A DNA stretch of 64,000 bases from the NCBI RefSeq assembly GCF_007828725.1, contig NZ_VIUW01000001.1, positions 682,001 through 746,000 on the forward strand, written 5' to 3'. This stretch comes from Marihabitans asiaticum (GTDB lineage: Bacteria; Actinomycetota; Actinomycetes; Actinomycetales; Dermatophilaceae). The notes under the pieces were generated by a model. The model did not search any database. It had not been told where the DNA came from and worked only from the letters and a program-made list of their open reading frames with translations. The number at the start of each line of letters is the position of its first letter. The stretch's first letter is position 1. This document shows, piece by piece, positions 50,372-63,303 of the stretch. The translations under genes were made by a program, and so were the position numbers.

Positions 50372-52845
50372 CCGTCACGAGCGACAAGAGCTCGGGCGAG
50401 GCGCCCGAGGTCGAGATGGTCGCGCTGACCATCGACGGCCTCGAGGTCTCGGTCCCCAAGGACACCCTCGTCATCCGCGCCGCCGAGCAGCTGGGCATCC
50501 AGATCCCACGCTTCTGCGACCACCCCGGCCTGGACCCGGTCGGCGCCTGCCGGCAGTGCCTCGTCGAGGTCGCGATGCCCGACCGCGAGGGCAACGTCAA
50601 GCCGATGCCCAAGCCGCAGGCCTCGTGCACGATGACCGTGGCCCCCGGCATGGAGGTCAAGACCCAGCTCACCTCCGCCGTCGCCGACAAGGCGCAGCAG
50701 GGCGTCATGGAGCTGCTGCTCGTCAATCACCCCCTGGACTGCCCGGTCTGCGACAAGGGCGGGGAGTGCCCGCTGCAGAACCAGGCGATGAGCAACGGGC
50801 GGGCGAGCTCGCGCTTCGAGGACGTCAAGCGCACCTACCCCAAGCCGATCAACATCTCCAGCCAGGTGCTGCTCGACCGCGAGCGCTGCATCCTCTGCGC
50901 CCGGTGCACCCGCTTCTCCGACCAGGTCGCCGGTGACCCCTTCATCGCGCTCGTCGAGCGAGGCGCGCTGCAGCAGGTCGGCATCTACGAGGAGCAGCCC
51001 TTCGAGAGCTACTTCTCCGGCAACACGGTGCAGATCTGCCCGGTCGGCGCGCTGACCGGCGCGGCCTACCGCTTCCGCTCCCGCCCCTTCGACCTCGTCT
51101 CCACCGCGAGCGTGTGCGAGCACTGCGCCAGCGGCTGCTCCCTTCGCGTGGACCACCGCCGGGGCAAGGTCATGCGGCGCATGGCCCTGGCCACCCCGGA
51201 GGTCAACGAGGAGTGGAACTGCGACAAGGGTCGCTGGGCCTTCACCTACCCCATGCTCGACGACCGCTTCGAGCTGCCGATGGTGCGCCGCGACGGCGAG
51301 CTCGTCCCGGTCTCCTGGCAGGAGGCCCTGGCGGTCGCCGCCGACGGGCTGCGCGCCACCCGCTCCGCCGTGCTCGTCGGAGGCCGCGTCGGACGCGAGG
51401 ACGCCTACGCCTACGGCAAGCTCGCCCGCCTCGCGCTGGGCACCAATGACGTCGACTTCCGGGCCCGCCCGCACTCGGCCGAGGAGGAGCGCTACCTCGC
51501 CGAGCACGTCGTCGGCTCCACCCCCGAGACCGGCGGCGTGACCTACGCCGACCTCGACACCGCCACGACCGTCGTCCTCGTCGGCTTCGAGCCCGAGGAG
51601 GAGTCGCCGATCGTCTTCCTGCGGCTGCGCAAGGCCTACCGCAAGGCCGCGACCAAGGTCTTCTCGATCGCGCCGCTGGAGACCCGCGGGCTGGACAAGC
51701 TCGGCGGGACGCTCCTGCCGAGCGCTCCCGGCACCGAGACCGAGGTGCTGCAGGCCCTCGCCGGTGACGGCACGAGCGAGCACATGGGCAGCGACGCCTT
51801 CGCCGCCGCCCGGACCGCGCTGCGCGACCCGGGTGCGATCGTCCTCGTCGGCGAGCGCCTGGCCACCGTGCCCGGCGCCCTCGCCGCCGCCGCCGACCTC
51901 GCCCGTAGCGCCTCCGGCCGCGTCGCCTGGGTGCCCCGCCGCGCCGGTGAGCGTGGTGCGCTCGACGCCGGCACGCTGCCGAGCCTGCTGCCGGGCGGCC
52001 GCCTCGTCGCCGACCAGGCCGACCGCTCCGAGATCGCCGAGCTGTGGCAGGCCGAGACCGAGCTGCCGACCACCCCTGGCCGCGACACCGCCGCCATCCT
52101 CGAGTCCGCGTCGATCGGCGAGATCGGCGGGCTCGTCGTCGGCGGTGTCGACGTCGACGACATCGGCCACGCCGACGGCCACGAGGCGCTGCGCCGCGCC
52201 TTCGTCGTCTCCCTCGACCTGCGCGAGAGCACGGTCACCCCCTTCGCGGACGTCGTCCTGCCGGTCGCCCCGCACGACGAGAGCGAAGGGAGCTTCCTGG
52301 ACTGGGAGGGCCGCCCCCGCCCGTACCGGGCGGCCCTGGACACCACCGCGATGGCCGACCACCGGGTGCTCTCCATGCTCGCCGACGAGCTGGGGGTCTT
52401 CCTCGGCACCCGGTCGCTGCGTGAGGTGCGCGCCGAGATGGACGCTCTCGCCCCCCGCGCCCCCCAGGGCGGCCGCACCGACGACGCAGGGGACCCCCCT
52501 TCGCCGGTGTCGGTCCCAAGTCCCGGCCCGGGCGAGATGGTCCTCGCGACCTGGCGAACCCTCCTGGACCGCGGGACGATGCAGGACGGCGAGCCCTTCC
52601 TCGCCGGCACCGCCAAGGCCCCGCGGGCGGTGATGTCACCGGTCAGCGCCGAGACCCTCTCGATCGTGCCCGGGGACCTCGTCACCGTCTCCGGCGGAGG
52701 AGTCCGGGTCACCGTGCCCGTCCACATCCAGCCGATGGTCGACCACGTCGTGTGGCTGCCGACCAACTCCGAGAGCTGTGACCTGCGTGCCCTGGCCGGC
52801 CAGGCCGGAGCCGTCGTCACCGTGACCAAGGGTGGTGCCGCATGA
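50368..52845 (+). CDS. nuoG: NADH-quinone oxidoreductase subunit G
   Basis: This 825-residue subunit is the largest of the peripheral arm. The N-terminal ferredoxin domain has a 2Fe-2S site ([15 protein letters not shown] ... ASC), then [19 protein letters not shown] for N5 and [13 protein letters not shown] for N4. [12 protein letters not shown] with [12 protein letters not shown] starts the molybdopterin-oxidoreductase-like domain with the extra N7-type ligands. The last third is degenerate and includes an Asp/Pro-rich insert near residue 705. It overlaps both neighbours by four bases. Confidence 0.96.
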   Translation: MTVTSDKSSGEAPEVEMVALTIDGLEVSVPKDTLVIRAAEQLGIQIPRFCDHPGLDPVGACRQCLVEVAMPDREGNVKPMPKPQASCTMTVAPGMEVKTQLTSAVADKAQQGVMELLLVNHPLDCPVCDKGGECPLQNQAMSNGRASSRFEDVKRTYPKPINISSQVLLDRERCILCARCTRFSDQVAGDPFIALVERGALQQVGIYEEQPFESYFSGNTVQICPVGALTGAAYRFRSRPFDLVSTASVCEHCASGCSLRVDHRRGKVMRRMALATPEVNEEWNCDKGRWAFTYPMLDDRFELPMVRRDGELVPVSWQEALAVAADGLRATRSAVLVGGRVGREDAYAYGKLARLALGTNDVDFRARPHSAEEERYLAEHVVGSTPETGGVTYADLDTATTVVLVGFEPEEESPIVFLRLRKAYRKAATKVFSIAPLETRGLDKLGGTLLPSAPGTETEVLQALAGDGTSEHMGSDAFAAARTALRDPGAIVLVGERLATVPGALAAAADLARSASGRVAWVPRRAGERGALDAGTLPSLLPGGRLVADQADRSEIAELWQAETELPTTPGRDTAAILESASIGEIGGLVVGGVDVDDIGHADGHEALRRAFVVSLDLRESTVTPFADVVLPVAPHDESEGSFLDWEGRPRPYRAALDTTAMADHRVLSMLADELGVFLGTRSLREVRAEMDALAPRAPQGGRTDDAGDPPSPVSVPSPGPGEMVLATWRTLLDRGTMQDGEPFLAGTAKAPRAVMSPVSAETLSIVPGDLVTVSGGGVRVTVPVHIQPMVDHVVWLPTNSESCDLRALAGQAGAVVTVTKGGAA

Positions 52846-54275
52846 CCGACCTCGTCGTCCTCGCCGCCGAGGTGAACCCCTCGATCCCGCGGGCGGACTT
52901 CAGCGACACCCCGGTGTGGCTCTCGCTGGTCAAGGCGCTGATGATCTTCGTCTACCTGCTGCTCTCCGTGCTGCTGGTGATCTGGTTCGAGCGCCGAATC
53001 ATCGGCCGGATGCAGCAGCGCCCCGGGCCCAACCGCAACGGCCCCTTCGGGCTGCTGCAGACCCTCGCCGACGGCATGAAGTCGATGCTCAAGGAGGACG
53101 TGCGGCCCAAGGCCGCCGACGCCTTCATCTTCACCATCGCCCCGCTGATCTTCGCGACGATGGCCTTCGTCGGCTTCGCGATCATCCCCTTCGGCGGGGA
53201 CGTGATGATGTTCGGGCACCGCACCCCGCTGCAGCTGACCGACCTGCCGGTCGCCGCGCTGCTCGTGCTCGCCGTCGCCGGTGTCGCCGCCTACGGGATC
53301 GTCCTCGCCGGCTGGTCCTCGGGCTCGACCTACCCGCTGCTCGGTGGTCTGCGCGCCACCGCCCAGCTCATCTCCTACGAGATCGCGATGGGTCTGGCGA
53401 TCGTCGCCGTCTTCCTCTACGCCGGGTCGATGAGCACGAGCCAGATCGTCCACGCGCAGCAGGACATGTGGTTCATCATCCCGGCGTGCGTCAGCTTCGT
53501 CGTCTACGTCATCACGATGGTCGGCGAGACCAACCGGCTGCCGGTCGACCTCGCCGAGGGTGAGGGTGAGATCGTCGGTGGCTACTTCACCGAGTACTCC
53601 GGCATGCGCTTCGCGATGTTCTTCCTCGGCGAGTACATCAACATGTTCACCGTCTCCGCGCTCGCCACGACCCTCTTCCTCGGGGGCCCCGCGGCACCTC
53701 CTGGCATCGCCGCGATCGGCGACGGGATGTTCAACGGCGGCTGGTGGGGCGTCCTGTGGGTCACCCTCAAGCTGTGGATGTTCATGTTCTTCTTCGTCTG
53801 GCTCCGCGGGTCGCTCCCGCGAACCCGGTACGACCAGTTCATGAAGTTCGGCTGGAAGTTCCTCATCCCGGTCACCCTCGTGTGGGTCATCGCCGTGGCC
53901 TTCATGCGCGCGGCCCGGCCCGAGGTCGGCTTCTTCGGCAGCGGGGTGGTCAGCCTGGGCGGCCTGGAGATCTCCATCGCCTCGCTCATCGTCATTGGCT
54001 TCATCGCCGCGATCGTCCTCGGAGGCACCTGGCTCTGGGAGACCAGGACCGAGCAGCAGACCAAGGCCGCCGAGGCCGCCGCCGCGATCCCGGGCGAGGT
54101 CGACCCCTTCGCCGGCGGCCACCCCGTGCCGCCGCTGCCCGGCCAGCGGCTCGTCGAGAGCCCGCGCGGCCGCGGGGGAGCGACCGCGCTCGCCGAGGCA
54201 CCGGCGCGCCGGGACGGCACTGACAGCACCCACGACAGCACCACGAGCAGCGACAAGGAGCAGCACCGTGGCTGA
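52842..54275 (+). CDS. nuoH: NADH-quinone oxidoreductase subunit H
   Basis: This 477-residue membrane subunit links the two arms and forms the quinone entry. [39 protein letters not shown] is the family signature, followed by [27 protein letters not shown]. Eight to nine helices are visible. The C-terminal ~70 residues are a polar extension ([19 protein letters not shown]) typical of actinobacteria. Its end overlaps nuoI by eight bases. Confidence 0.96.
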   Translation: MTDLVVLAAEVNPSIPRADFSDTPVWLSLVKALMIFVYLLLSVLLVIWFERRIIGRMQQRPGPNRNGPFGLLQTLADGMKSMLKEDVRPKAADAFIFTIAPLIFATMAFVGFAIIPFGGDVMMFGHRTPLQLTDLPVAALLVLAVAGVAAYGIVLAGWSSGSTYPLLGGLRATAQLISYEIAMGLAIVAVFLYAGSMSTSQIVHAQQDMWFIIPACVSFVVYVITMVGETNRLPVDLAEGEGEIVGGYFTEYSGMRFAMFFLGEYINMFTVSALATTLFLGGPAAPPGIAAIGDGMFNGGWWGVLWVTLKLWMFMFFFVWLRGSLPRTRYDQFMKFGWKFLIPVTLVWVIAVAFMRAARPEVGFFGSGVVSLGGLEISIASLIVIGFIAAIVLGGTWLWETRTEQQTKAAEAAAAIPGEVDPFAGGHPVPPLPGQRLVESPRGRGGATALAEAPARRDGTDSTHDSTTSSDKEQHRG

Positions 54276-54900
54276 CGAGAGCAAGGGCGGGTTCTTCTCG
54301 GACCTCTTCGCCCCGGTCGCCGGGTTCGGCGTCACCTTCTCGACGATGTTCCGGAAGGTGGCCACCCAGGAGTACCCCGAGGTCAAGTGGCCCACGCAGC
54401 CGCGCTTCCACGGGCGCCACCAGCTCAACCGGCACCCCGACGGGCTGGAGAAGTGCGTCGGCTGCGAGCTGTGCGCCTGGGCCTGCCCGGCGGACGCGAT
54501 CATGGTCGAGGGCGAGAGCAACGACGACGAGGCGGGCCTGCGCTTCAGCCCCGGCGAGCGGTACGGGCGGATCTACCAGATCAACTACCTGCGGTGCATC
54601 TTCTGCGGGCTGTGCATCGAGGCCTGCCCGACCCGGGCGCTGACCATGACCAACGAGTACGAGCTGGCCGACAACAACCGCGCCGACCTCATCTTCACCA
54701 AGGAGCAGCTGCTCGCGCCGGTGCAGCAGGGGATGCTCCCCGCGCCCCACCCGATGGTCGAGGGCATGGAGGAGCGCGACTACTACCAGGGCAAGGTCAC
54801 CCAGGCCACGCCCGAGCAGCAGGCGTGGGTCGAGCACCACCACGCCGATCACGCCGACGGCCCGGCGAGGAACGAGGACGACGTGGAGGCGCGGTCATGA
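54268..54900 (+). CDS. nuoI: NADH-quinone oxidoreductase subunit I
   Basis: This is a 210-residue ferredoxin-like subunit with two 4Fe-4S clusters (N6a, N6b) bound by [12 protein letters not shown] and [12 protein letters not shown]. The spacing between them and the flanking [17 protein letters not shown] are standard. The GTG start at 54268 has AAGGAG seven bases upstream and gives the normal N-terminus; it lies inside the end of nuoH. The last ~30 residues are His/Asp/Glu rich. Confidence 0.96.
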   Translation: MADESKGGFFSDLFAPVAGFGVTFSTMFRKVATQEYPEVKWPTQPRFHGRHQLNRHPDGLEKCVGCELCAWACPADAIMVEGESNDDEAGLRFSPGERYGRIYQINYLRCIFCGLCIEACPTRALTMTNEYELADNNRADLIFTKEQLLAPVQQGMLPAPHPMVEGMEERDYYQGKVTQATPEQQAWVEHHHADHADGPARNEDDVEARS

Positions 54901-55670
54901 CCAGCACGGGCGAAGGGGTGACCTTCTGGGCCGTGGCGATCGTCGCCGTCGGCGCGTCGCTCGCTCTGCTCTTCGCACGCAAGGCAGTGCACGCCGCGAT
55001 CGGCATGGTCGTGACGATGATCTGCCTCGGCGTGCTCTACATGATCTCGCTCGAGGCGCCCTTCCTTGGGGTGGTGCACATCTTCGTCTACACCGGCGCG
55101 GTGATGATGCTTTTCCTCTTCGTCGTCATGCTCGTCGGCGTCGACCACTCCGACAGCCTCGTCGAGACGCTCACCGGGCACCGGTTCGCCACCGCGGTCC
55201 TCTCCCTCGGCCTGATCGTGCTGCTCTTCTCGATGGTCGGGCGGATCAGCTACGACGGCGAGCCGAGCCTGGCTGGCCCCAGCCAGGACCCGGGCAACGT
55301 CGTCGCGATGGCGCACTACGCCTTCGGCCCCTACATCTGGGTCTTCGAGGTCACCGCAGCGCTGCTCATCACCGCCGCGCTCGGCGCGATGGTGCTGGCC
55401 CACCGCGAGCGGCTCACCCCCAAGCCGACCCAACGCATGCTCAGCGAGCGCCGGTTCCGCGAGGGCAAGAACGTCGCCGGGCTCCCGGTGCCCGGCGTCT
55501 ACGCACGCCACAACGCGGTCGACACCCCGGCGCTGCTGCCCGACGGCAGCATCTCCGAGCTGTCGATCAACCGCACGCTCGCCGCGCGTGACCAGGTCAC
55601 GGTGCCCACCCGCTACGTCGAGCTGTCCGGACGCACCGAGAGCTCGATCGAGGAGGGCAACCAGCGATGA
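54897..55670 (+). CDS. nuoJ: NADH-quinone oxidoreductase subunit J
   Basis: This 257-residue membrane subunit has five helices in the first ~170 residues. The third holds the pi-bulge segment [26 protein letters not shown] of the proton path. The C-terminal ~85 residues form a soluble actinobacterial extension ([38 protein letters not shown]). It overlaps nuoI and nuoK by four bases each. Confidence 0.95.
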   Translation: MTSTGEGVTFWAVAIVAVGASLALLFARKAVHAAIGMVVTMICLGVLYMISLEAPFLGVVHIFVYTGAVMMLFLFVVMLVGVDHSDSLVETLTGHRFATAVLSLGLIVLLFSMVGRISYDGEPSLAGPSQDPGNVVAMAHYAFGPYIWVFEVTAALLITAALGAMVLAHRERLTPKPTQRMLSERRFREGKNVAGLPVPGVYARHNAVDTPALLPDGSISELSINRTLAARDQVTVPTRYVELSGRTESSIEEGNQR

Positions 55671-55966
55671 GCTACCTCAACTACATCCTGCTCGCCTCGG
55701 TGCTCTTCACCGTCGGCGGAGCGACCGTGCTACTGCGGCGCAACGCGCTCGTGGTCTTCATGGGGGTCGAGCTCATGCTCAACGCCGCCAACCTCGTCTT
55801 CGTCACCTTCGCCCGGATGCACGGGAGCTTCGAAGGTCAGGCGATCGCCCTCTTCGTCATGGTCGTCGCAGCCGCCGAGGTCGTCGTCGGCCTCGGCATC
55901 ATCATGGCGATCTTCCGTGCCCGCCGGTCGGCCTCGGTCGACGACGCCAACCTGCTGAAGCTGTAA
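55667..55966 (+). CDS. nuoK: NADH-quinone oxidoreductase subunit K
   Basis: This 99-residue subunit has three helices. The two buried glutamates of the proton path are visible in [18 protein letters not shown] and [18 protein letters not shown]. It has normal length and shares a four-base overlap with nuoJ; nuoL begins 13 bases later. Confidence 0.96.
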   Translation: MSYLNYILLASVLFTVGGATVLLRRNALVVFMGVELMLNAANLVFVTFARMHGSFEGQAIALFVMVVAAAEVVVGLGIIMAIFRARRSASVDDANLLKL

Positions 55967-55979
55967 GGAGCCGGACAAG

Positions 55980-57922
<1,943 letters not shown>

Positions 57923-57923
<1 letters not shown>

Positions 57924-59623
57924 TGTCGGACTTCCCTTGGCTCACCCTGCTGATCGTCGTCCCGCTCGTCGGGTCGCTGGTCACGGCCTTCCTCCCCGGG
58001 GGACTGGCCAAGCGGGTCGCCCTCGGCGTCTCGCTGCTGACGCTGGCCATCGGCGTGGCCGCCGCCACGCAGTTCCAGACCGGCTCCGGTGAGCAGTTCC
58101 AGCTCGCCGAGCAGCACTCCTGGATCCCCTCGCTCGGCGTCTCCTACGCCCTCGGGGTCGACGGCATCTCGCTGGCCCTGATCCTCATGGCGCTCGTCCT
58201 CGCGCCGATCTGCCTCCTCGCCGCCTGGCACGACCTGGACCGGCGGCAAACGGCGAGTCTGGCGGCCAGCGCGGAGGACGAGACGGTCTCGACCCGCAGC
58301 GAGAGCACCTACTTCGCGCTGCTGCTCTCGCTCCTGCCGTTCATGGTCGGGGTCTTCGCCGCGACCGACGTCTTCCTCTTCTACGTCTTCTTCGAGGCGA
58401 TGCTCATCCCGGTGTACTTCCTCATCGGGCTCTACGGCGGTGAGCGCCGCCAGTACGCCGCGGTGAAGTTCCTCCTGTACTCCCTCGCGGGCGGGCTGAT
58501 CATGCTCGTCGCCGTCATCGGTCTCTACATCGCCGGCCCCGGCGGCTCCGACGGCTTCCTCGTCGAGCGCCTCACCGGCCTGGAGATCGGCGGCAGCACC
58601 GAGAAGTGGCTCTTCCTCGGCTTCTTCATCGCCTTCGCGATCAAGGCGCCGATGTGGCCCGTGCACACCTGGCTGCCCGACGCGGCCGCCGAGTCCCGGC
58701 CGGCCGTGGCGACCCTGCTCGTCGGCGTGCTCGACAAGGTCGGGACCTACGGCATGATCCGCTTCTGCCTCCAGCTCTTCCCCGAGGCCAGCCAGTGGGC
58801 CACCCCGGTGGTCATCGCGCTCGCGCTGGTGTCGATCCTCTATGGCGCGGTGCTTGCCATCGGCCAGGTCGACATGATGCGGCTCATCGCCTTCACCTCG
58901 ATCAGCCACTTCGGCTTCATCGTGCTGGGCATCTTCGCCTTCACCTCCACGGCCCATGCCGGGTCGAACCTCTACATGATCAACCACGGCTTCAGCACCG
59001 CCGCGCTCTTCCTCGTCGCCGGGATGCTCGTCGCGCGTCGCGGCAGCACGCGGATCGACGCCTACGGCGGCTGGCAGCGGGTCACCCCGGTGCTCGCGGG
59101 CGTCTTCCTCGTCGCGGGTCTGTCCGCGCTCGCGCTGCCTGGCCTGAGCTCCTTCGTCTCGGAGTTCCTCGTGATCACCGGCACCTTCCAGCGCTACCCG
59201 TGGGCGGGTGCGATCGCTGCCCTCGGCCTGGTGCTCGCCGCGCTCTACGTGCTCCTCCTGTACAAGCGGGTCATGACCGGCCCGACGCCGGAGATCGTCG
59301 AGGGGGAGCCGACCCTGCTCCGCGGGGACGAGTCGGCGCAGCGGGAGCAGGACCTGCCGTACATCCGTGAGGACCTCGACGAAGGGGTGCGTGCCGGCCG
59401 GATCGGCCTCGTCGCCGACCTCAGCTGGCGGGAGAAGGCGGTCGTCGCCCCGCTCATCGCGAGCTTCCTCATCCTCGGCTTCTACCCCGCGCCGGTGCTC
59501 GACGTGCTGAACCCGGCGGTCGAGCGGACGCTGGACCTCGTCGGGGTGAGCGATCCCGACCATGCCGTCCCCGCGTCCTCGGCCGAGTCCGCCGACGCCT
59601 CGACCAACGGGAGTGACCACTGA
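57923..59623 (+). CDS. nuoM: NADH-quinone oxidoreductase subunit M
   Basis: This is a 566-residue antiporter-like subunit. YALGVDGISLALILMALVLAPICLLAAW, FVFFEAMLIPVYFLIGLYGGERRQYAAVKFLLYSL, KAPMWPVHTWLPDAAAESRPAVATLLVGVLDKVGTYGMIRF and FTSISHFGFIVLGIF carry the proton-path Glu and Lys residues. The C-terminal ~35 residues are polar. The ATG overlaps the nuoL stop by one base. Confidence 0.96.
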
Positions 59624-61200
59624 TGACTGCCCTGCTCACCCTGCCCGCAGCGGGCGAGTTCGAGATGGCGGACATCAACTATGTCGCCATCGCGCCGATG
59701 ATCGTCGTCTTCGCGGCGGCGGTACTGGGCGTCCTCGTCGAGGCCTTCGCGCCGCGTCGCCTCCGGTACCCGATCCAGGTCGGGCTGGCGGTCCTCGCCC
59801 TGGTCATCGCCTTCGCGGCCCTGGTCCTCCCCGATGCCGACTCGGTGACGGGGACGACGGTCGCCGGCACGCTGGCCGTGGACGGCCCGAGCCGCTTCCT
59901 CAGCGGGGTGCTGCTGGCCCTCGGGCTGGTCGGTCTGCTCGTGATGGCCGAGCGGTTCGGCGGCGAGGGGCCGGACGCCTTCACGCCGATGGGGGCCGCG
60001 ACTCCCGGCTCGGCGATCGAGAGTGCCGCGGCCCGGGCCGGCCTGGCCACGACCGAGGTCTTCCCGCTCGCGCTCTTCAGCCTCGGCGGCATGATGATGT
60101 TCACCTCCGCGAACGACCTGCTCTCGATGTTCGTCGCGCTCGAGGTGCTCTCGCTGCCGCTCTACATCCTCACCGGGCTGGCGCGTCGGCGTCGCCTCCT
60201 CTCGCAGGAGGCCGCCCTGAAGTACTTCCTTCTCGGGGCGTTCAGCTCGGCGTTCTTCCTCTTCGGCGCAGGCCTGATCTACGGCTACGCCGGGTCGATC
60301 CGCATCCCCGCGATCGGTGAGGCCGCGGCCGCGTCGAGCGGTGACCTCGAGCCGCTGCTCCTGCCCGGCGTCGCGATGCTGCTCGTCGGCCTGCTCTTCA
60401 AGGTCGGGGCGGTGCCCTTCCACTCCTGGACCCCTGACGTCTACCAGGGCGCGCCGTCCCCGGTCACCGGCTTCATGGCCGCCTGCACCAAGATCGCGGC
60501 CTTCGGGGCGCTGCTGCGGCTGGTCTACGTGGGCCTGGAGAGCACGCGGTGGGAGTGGCGCCCGGGCGTGGTCGTCATCGCCGCGCTGACGATGATCGTC
60601 GGGGCCGTGCTCTCGGTGACCCAGACCGACATCAAGCGACTGCTCGCCTACAGCTCGGTGGCGCACGCCGGCTTCATCCTCGTCGGCCTGCTCGCCTTCG
60701 ACATCACCGCGGTGGGCGGGGTGATGTTCTACCTCGTGGCCTACGGCGCCTCGACCATCGCCGCCTTCGCGCTGGTCAACATGGTCCGCGAGAACGGCGC
60801 GGAGGCCACCCACCTCTCCCAGTGGGCCGGTCTGGGACGACGGCACCCGTGGGTGGCGGCCGCGATGACGCTGCTGCTCCTCGCCTTCGCCGGTATCCCG
60901 CTCACCTCCGGCTTCACGGCGAAGGTCGCCGCCTTCATGCCCGCGGTCGCGCACGGTGGGCTCTCCGGGGTCCTCCTCGTGGTCATCGGTGTGCTTGCCA
61001 GCGCCGTGACCGCCTTCGTGTACGTCAAGGTCATCGTGCTCATGTACTTCACCGCTCCGTCCGGTGACGTGGGCCTGGCCCAGCCGGCGCTGCTCTCCGT
61101 CGTCGCGATCGCCGTCGGGGTCGTCCTCACCGTGCTGCTCGGTGTCGTCCCCGGCCCGCTGCTCGACCTCGCCGCGCAGTCGAGCACCTTCGTGCGGTGA
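59623..61200 (+). CDS. nuoN: NADH-quinone oxidoreductase subunit N
   Basis: This 525-residue antiporter-like subunit closes the complex I gene set. LLSMFVALEVLSLPLYILTGLARRRRLLSQEAALKYFLLGAF, KVGAVPFHSWTPDVYQGAPSPVTGFMAACTKIAAFGALLRL and LLAYSSVAHAGFILVGL are diagnostic. An Ala-rich stretch between helices 3 and 4 (AATPGSAIESAAARAGLATTEV) slightly lengthens it. The stop overlaps the GTG of the polyprenyl synthase gene. Confidence 0.96.
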   Translation: MTALLTLPAAGEFEMADINYVAIAPMIVVFAAAVLGVLVEAFAPRRLRYPIQVGLAVLALVIAFAALVLPDADSVTGTTVAGTLAVDGPSRFLSGVLLALGLVGLLVMAERFGGEGPDAFTPMGAATPGSAIESAAARAGLATTEVFPLALFSLGGMMMFTSANDLLSMFVALEVLSLPLYILTGLARRRRLLSQEAALKYFLLGAFSSAFFLFGAGLIYGYAGSIRIPAIGEAAAASSGDLEPLLLPGVAMLLVGLLFKVGAVPFHSWTPDVYQGAPSPVTGFMAACTKIAAFGALLRLVYVGLESTRWEWRPGVVVIAALTMIVGAVLSVTQTDIKRLLAYSSVAHAGFILVGLLAFDITAVGGVMFYLVAYGASTIAAFALVNMVRENGAEATHLSQWAGLGRRHPWVAAAMTLLLLAFAGIPLTSGFTAKVAAFMPAVAHGGLSGVLLVVIGVLASAVTAFVYVKVIVLMYFTAPSGDVGLAQPALLSVVAIAVGVVLTVLLGVVPGPLLDLAAQSSTFVR

Positions 61201-62210
61201 CCGCTGTGACGAGTGCGACGCCCGGTGTCGTCGCGGTCCCGGGGGCGAGCGAGGAGCTCGTCGAGCGGCTCAGCGACGGGCTCGAGCGGGTCGAGCGGCT
61301 GATCGTCGAGCGCACCCGGCACGAGGACGACTTCATCAGCGAGGCCAACCTCCACCTGGCGCAGGCCGGCGGCAAGAGGTTCCGGCCTGTCCTGACGATG
61401 CTCGCTGCGGAGCTCGGCGACGGCATCACCGACGAGGTCGTCGCCGCTGCGGCCGGGGTGGAGCTGACCCACCTGGCGAGCCTGTACCACGACGACGTCA
61501 TGGACGAGGCCGACCTGCGCCGTGGCGCGCCGAGCGCCAACGCCAAGTACGACAACTCCACCGCGATCCTCGTGGGGGACCTGCTCTTCGGCAGCGCCTC
61601 GGACGTCATCGCCGATCTCGGTCCGCAGGCGGTCAAGATCCAGGCGCAGACCTTCATCCGGCTGTGCGCCGGTCAGATCCGCGACGACCGTCCCTGCCCG
61701 GACGGGCAGGACCCGCGCGAGTACTACCGCAGCGTCCTCGCCGACAAGACCGGCGTGCTCGTCGCGACCGCGGCCCGCTACGGCGCGATGTTCGGCGGGT
61801 GCAGCCCCGAGGTGGTCGATATGGCGACCGAGTACGGCGAGCGTCTTGGGGTGGCCTTCCAGCTCGCCGACGACCTCATCGACATCGCCTCTCGCTCGGG
61901 TGACTCCGGCAAGACCCCGGGGACCGACCTGCGGGAGGGCAAGCGCACGCTGCCGGTGCTCAACGCCCTGGCCTCCGAGGACCCGGCCGACGACGAGCTC
62001 AAGGCGTTGCTGGTCTCCGACCTCGACGACCCCGAGCGGCTGGAGCGGGTGCTCGAGCTGCTCCGCCCTCACCCGGCGATGACCGCGGCGCGCGAGGAGA
62101 TGCTCGCCGTGGGCCGGCGTGCCGCCGAGGTGCTCGACCCGCTGCCGGAGAGCGACGCTAAGGCTGCGCTGCTCGCCCTCGTCGCCAGCGTCGTCGACCG
62201 GGCAGGCTGA
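61197..62210 (+). CDS. all-trans polyprenyl diphosphate synthase, last gene of the nuo operon
   Basis: This 337-residue enzyme builds a long-chain prenyl diphosphate, most likely the menaquinone side chain used by MenA. GGKRFRPVLTMLAAELG is the IPP-binding motif. The first Asp-rich motif is LYHDDVMDEADLRRG and the second is FQLADDLIDIA, followed by GKTPGTDLREGKRTLPVL. The residues four and five positions before DDxxD (LASLYHDD: small Ala-Ser) fit a long product. The GTG start overlaps the nuoN stop, tying quinone side-chain supply to complex I transcription. grcC1 stands near menG and menJ in mycobacteria. Confidence 0.93.
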   Translation: MTAVTSATPGVVAVPGASEELVERLSDGLERVERLIVERTRHEDDFISEANLHLAQAGGKRFRPVLTMLAAELGDGITDEVVAAAAGVELTHLASLYHDDVMDEADLRRGAPSANAKYDNSTAILVGDLLFGSASDVIADLGPQAVKIQAQTFIRLCAGQIRDDRPCPDGQDPREYYRSVLADKTGVLVATAARYGAMFGGCSPEVVDMATEYGERLGVAFQLADDLIDIASRSGDSGKTPGTDLREGKRTLPVLNALASEDPADDELKALLVSDLDDPERLERVLELLRPHPAMTAAREEMLAVGRRAAEVLDPLPESDAKAALLALVASVVDRAG

Positions 62211-62230
62211 CCGCTCTCTCCCCTTTCCCC

Positions 62231-62312
62231 GCACCTGCCAAGGCAGGTGCGGGTGAGGTTGGTATCTGCCAAGGCAGGTGCGGGTGAGTTGGGTACTTGC
62301 CTTGGCAGGTGC
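62231..62312. repeat. three tandem palindromic units, period about 30 bases
   Basis: GCACCTGCC-AA-GGCAGGTGC (62231-62250) is followed by a second CTGCCAAGGCAGGTGC (about 62265-62281) and a third, ACTTGCCTTGGCAGGTGC (about 62295-62312), whose centre is inverted (TT for AA). GGGTGAG(G)TT lies between units. Each unit forms its own hairpin, and neighbouring units can pair with each other. It separates two convergent genes and probably terminates both transcripts. A CGAAGGGG octamer adjoins it. Confidence 0.8.
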
Positions 62313-62324
62313 GAAGGGGGGGAG

Positions 62325-63272
62325 TCAGGCGGAGGGTTGCGGCGCGCGGCGGGAGCGGCGGGAGCGGCGTGCTGCGGCGAGCGAGTCGGCTGAGAGCACG
62401 ACGAGCGCGACCCAGACGATCGCGAAGCCGACCCAGCGGGTGGAGGGCACGACCTCGTGCAGCAGGAAGACGCCGACGAGCAGCTGGGCGACCGGGGTGA
62501 TGAACTGGATCAGGCCGATCGTCACGAGGGGAATGCGCCGCGCCGCGGCGGCGAAGAGGAGCAGCGGGACCGCCGTGGCGACGCCCGAGAGCACGAGGAG
62601 CATCGGGTGCCAGGGTGCTCCTGCGGTGAAGGTGCCCTCGCCGTTCGCGGTGAGCCACAGGAGGATGCCGGTCGCGAGGGGGATGAGCGCGATGGTCTCC
62701 GCGCTGAGCGACTGCAGGGCGGGAAGCGAGGCACCGAGCCGTTTCTTCGTCAGCCCGTAGGTGGCGAACGAGAAGGCGAGGATGATCGAGAGCCACGGGA
62801 TCTGCCCCGACGAGACGGCAAGATAGCCGAAGGCGGCTGCCCCGATGGCCACGGCCGCCCACTGCAGCGGGCGCAGACGCTCGCGGAGGATGAGCACCCC
62901 CATGCCGACCGTGACGATCGGGTTGAGGAAGTAGCCCAGCGCCGCCTCGTGGGTCCGCCCGGTGCTCACCGCGTAGACGTAGAAGCCCCAGTTGATCGCA
63001 ATGACGTAGGCGGCGATCGCCACACCGAGAGCCAGCCGGGGTCGGCTGCGCAGCAGCGACAGCAGCCCGAGCAGCTCACGGCGCAGCAGGAGGATCGCGG
63101 CACACAGGACGAGCGTCCACACGATCCGGTGCGCGAGGATCTCCCACGCGCCCGACGGCTCGAGCGCGGTGAAGTAGAGCGGAAAGAGCCCCCAGATGCC
63201 GTACGCGCCCCACCCGGCGAGCAGGCCACGCCGATGCTCTGCTGCCGCGGCGTCGCTCTGAGGTGCACTCAC
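62325..63272 (-). CDS. rarD: EamA family transporter RarD
   Basis: This is a 315-residue drug/metabolite-transporter-type protein with ten helices. GLLAGWGAYGIWGLFPLYFTALEPSGAWEILAHRIVWTLV is the RarD signature start. INWGFYVYAVSTGRTHEAALGYFLNPIVTVGMGVLILRERL and IGLIQFITPVAQLLVGVFLLHEVVPSTRW follow. The name comes from chloramphenicol sensitivity phenotypes; the natural substrate is unknown. I chose GTG 63272 because TATGCT stands six bases upstream and it gives the conserved N-terminus; the longer frame would run into the sortase gene. Confidence 0.9.
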   Translation of the reverse strand: MSAPQSDAAAAEHRRGLLAGWGAYGIWGLFPLYFTALEPSGAWEILAHRIVWTLVLCAAILLLRRELLGLLSLLRSRPRLALGVAIAAYVIAINWGFYVYAVSTGRTHEAALGYFLNPIVTVGMGVLILRERLRPLQWAAVAIGAAAFGYLAVSSGQIPWLSIILAFSFATYGLTKKRLGASLPALQSLSAETIALIPLATGILLWLTANGEGTFTAGAPWHPMLLVLSGVATAVPLLLFAAAARRIPLVTIGLIQFITPVAQLLVGVFLLHEVVPSTRWVGFAIVWVALVVLSADSLAAARRSRRSRRAPQPSA

Positions 63273-63278
63273 CGGGCG

Positions 63279-63284
63279 AGCATA
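63279..63284 (-). promoter_or_regulatory. -10 box for leaderless rarD mRNA
   Basis: The - strand reads TATGCT, six bases, GTG (start at 63272). It lies in the 31-base gap after the sortase stop. Confidence 0.6.
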
Positions 63285-63303
63285 GAGGAGCGCCGCAGAG
63301 CGA

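Noticed and set aside
51636-54521. 961-residue open frame on the - strand opposite nuoG, nuoH and nuoI
   Set aside because: Antisense to conserved complex I genes; the length is an effect of high GC content.
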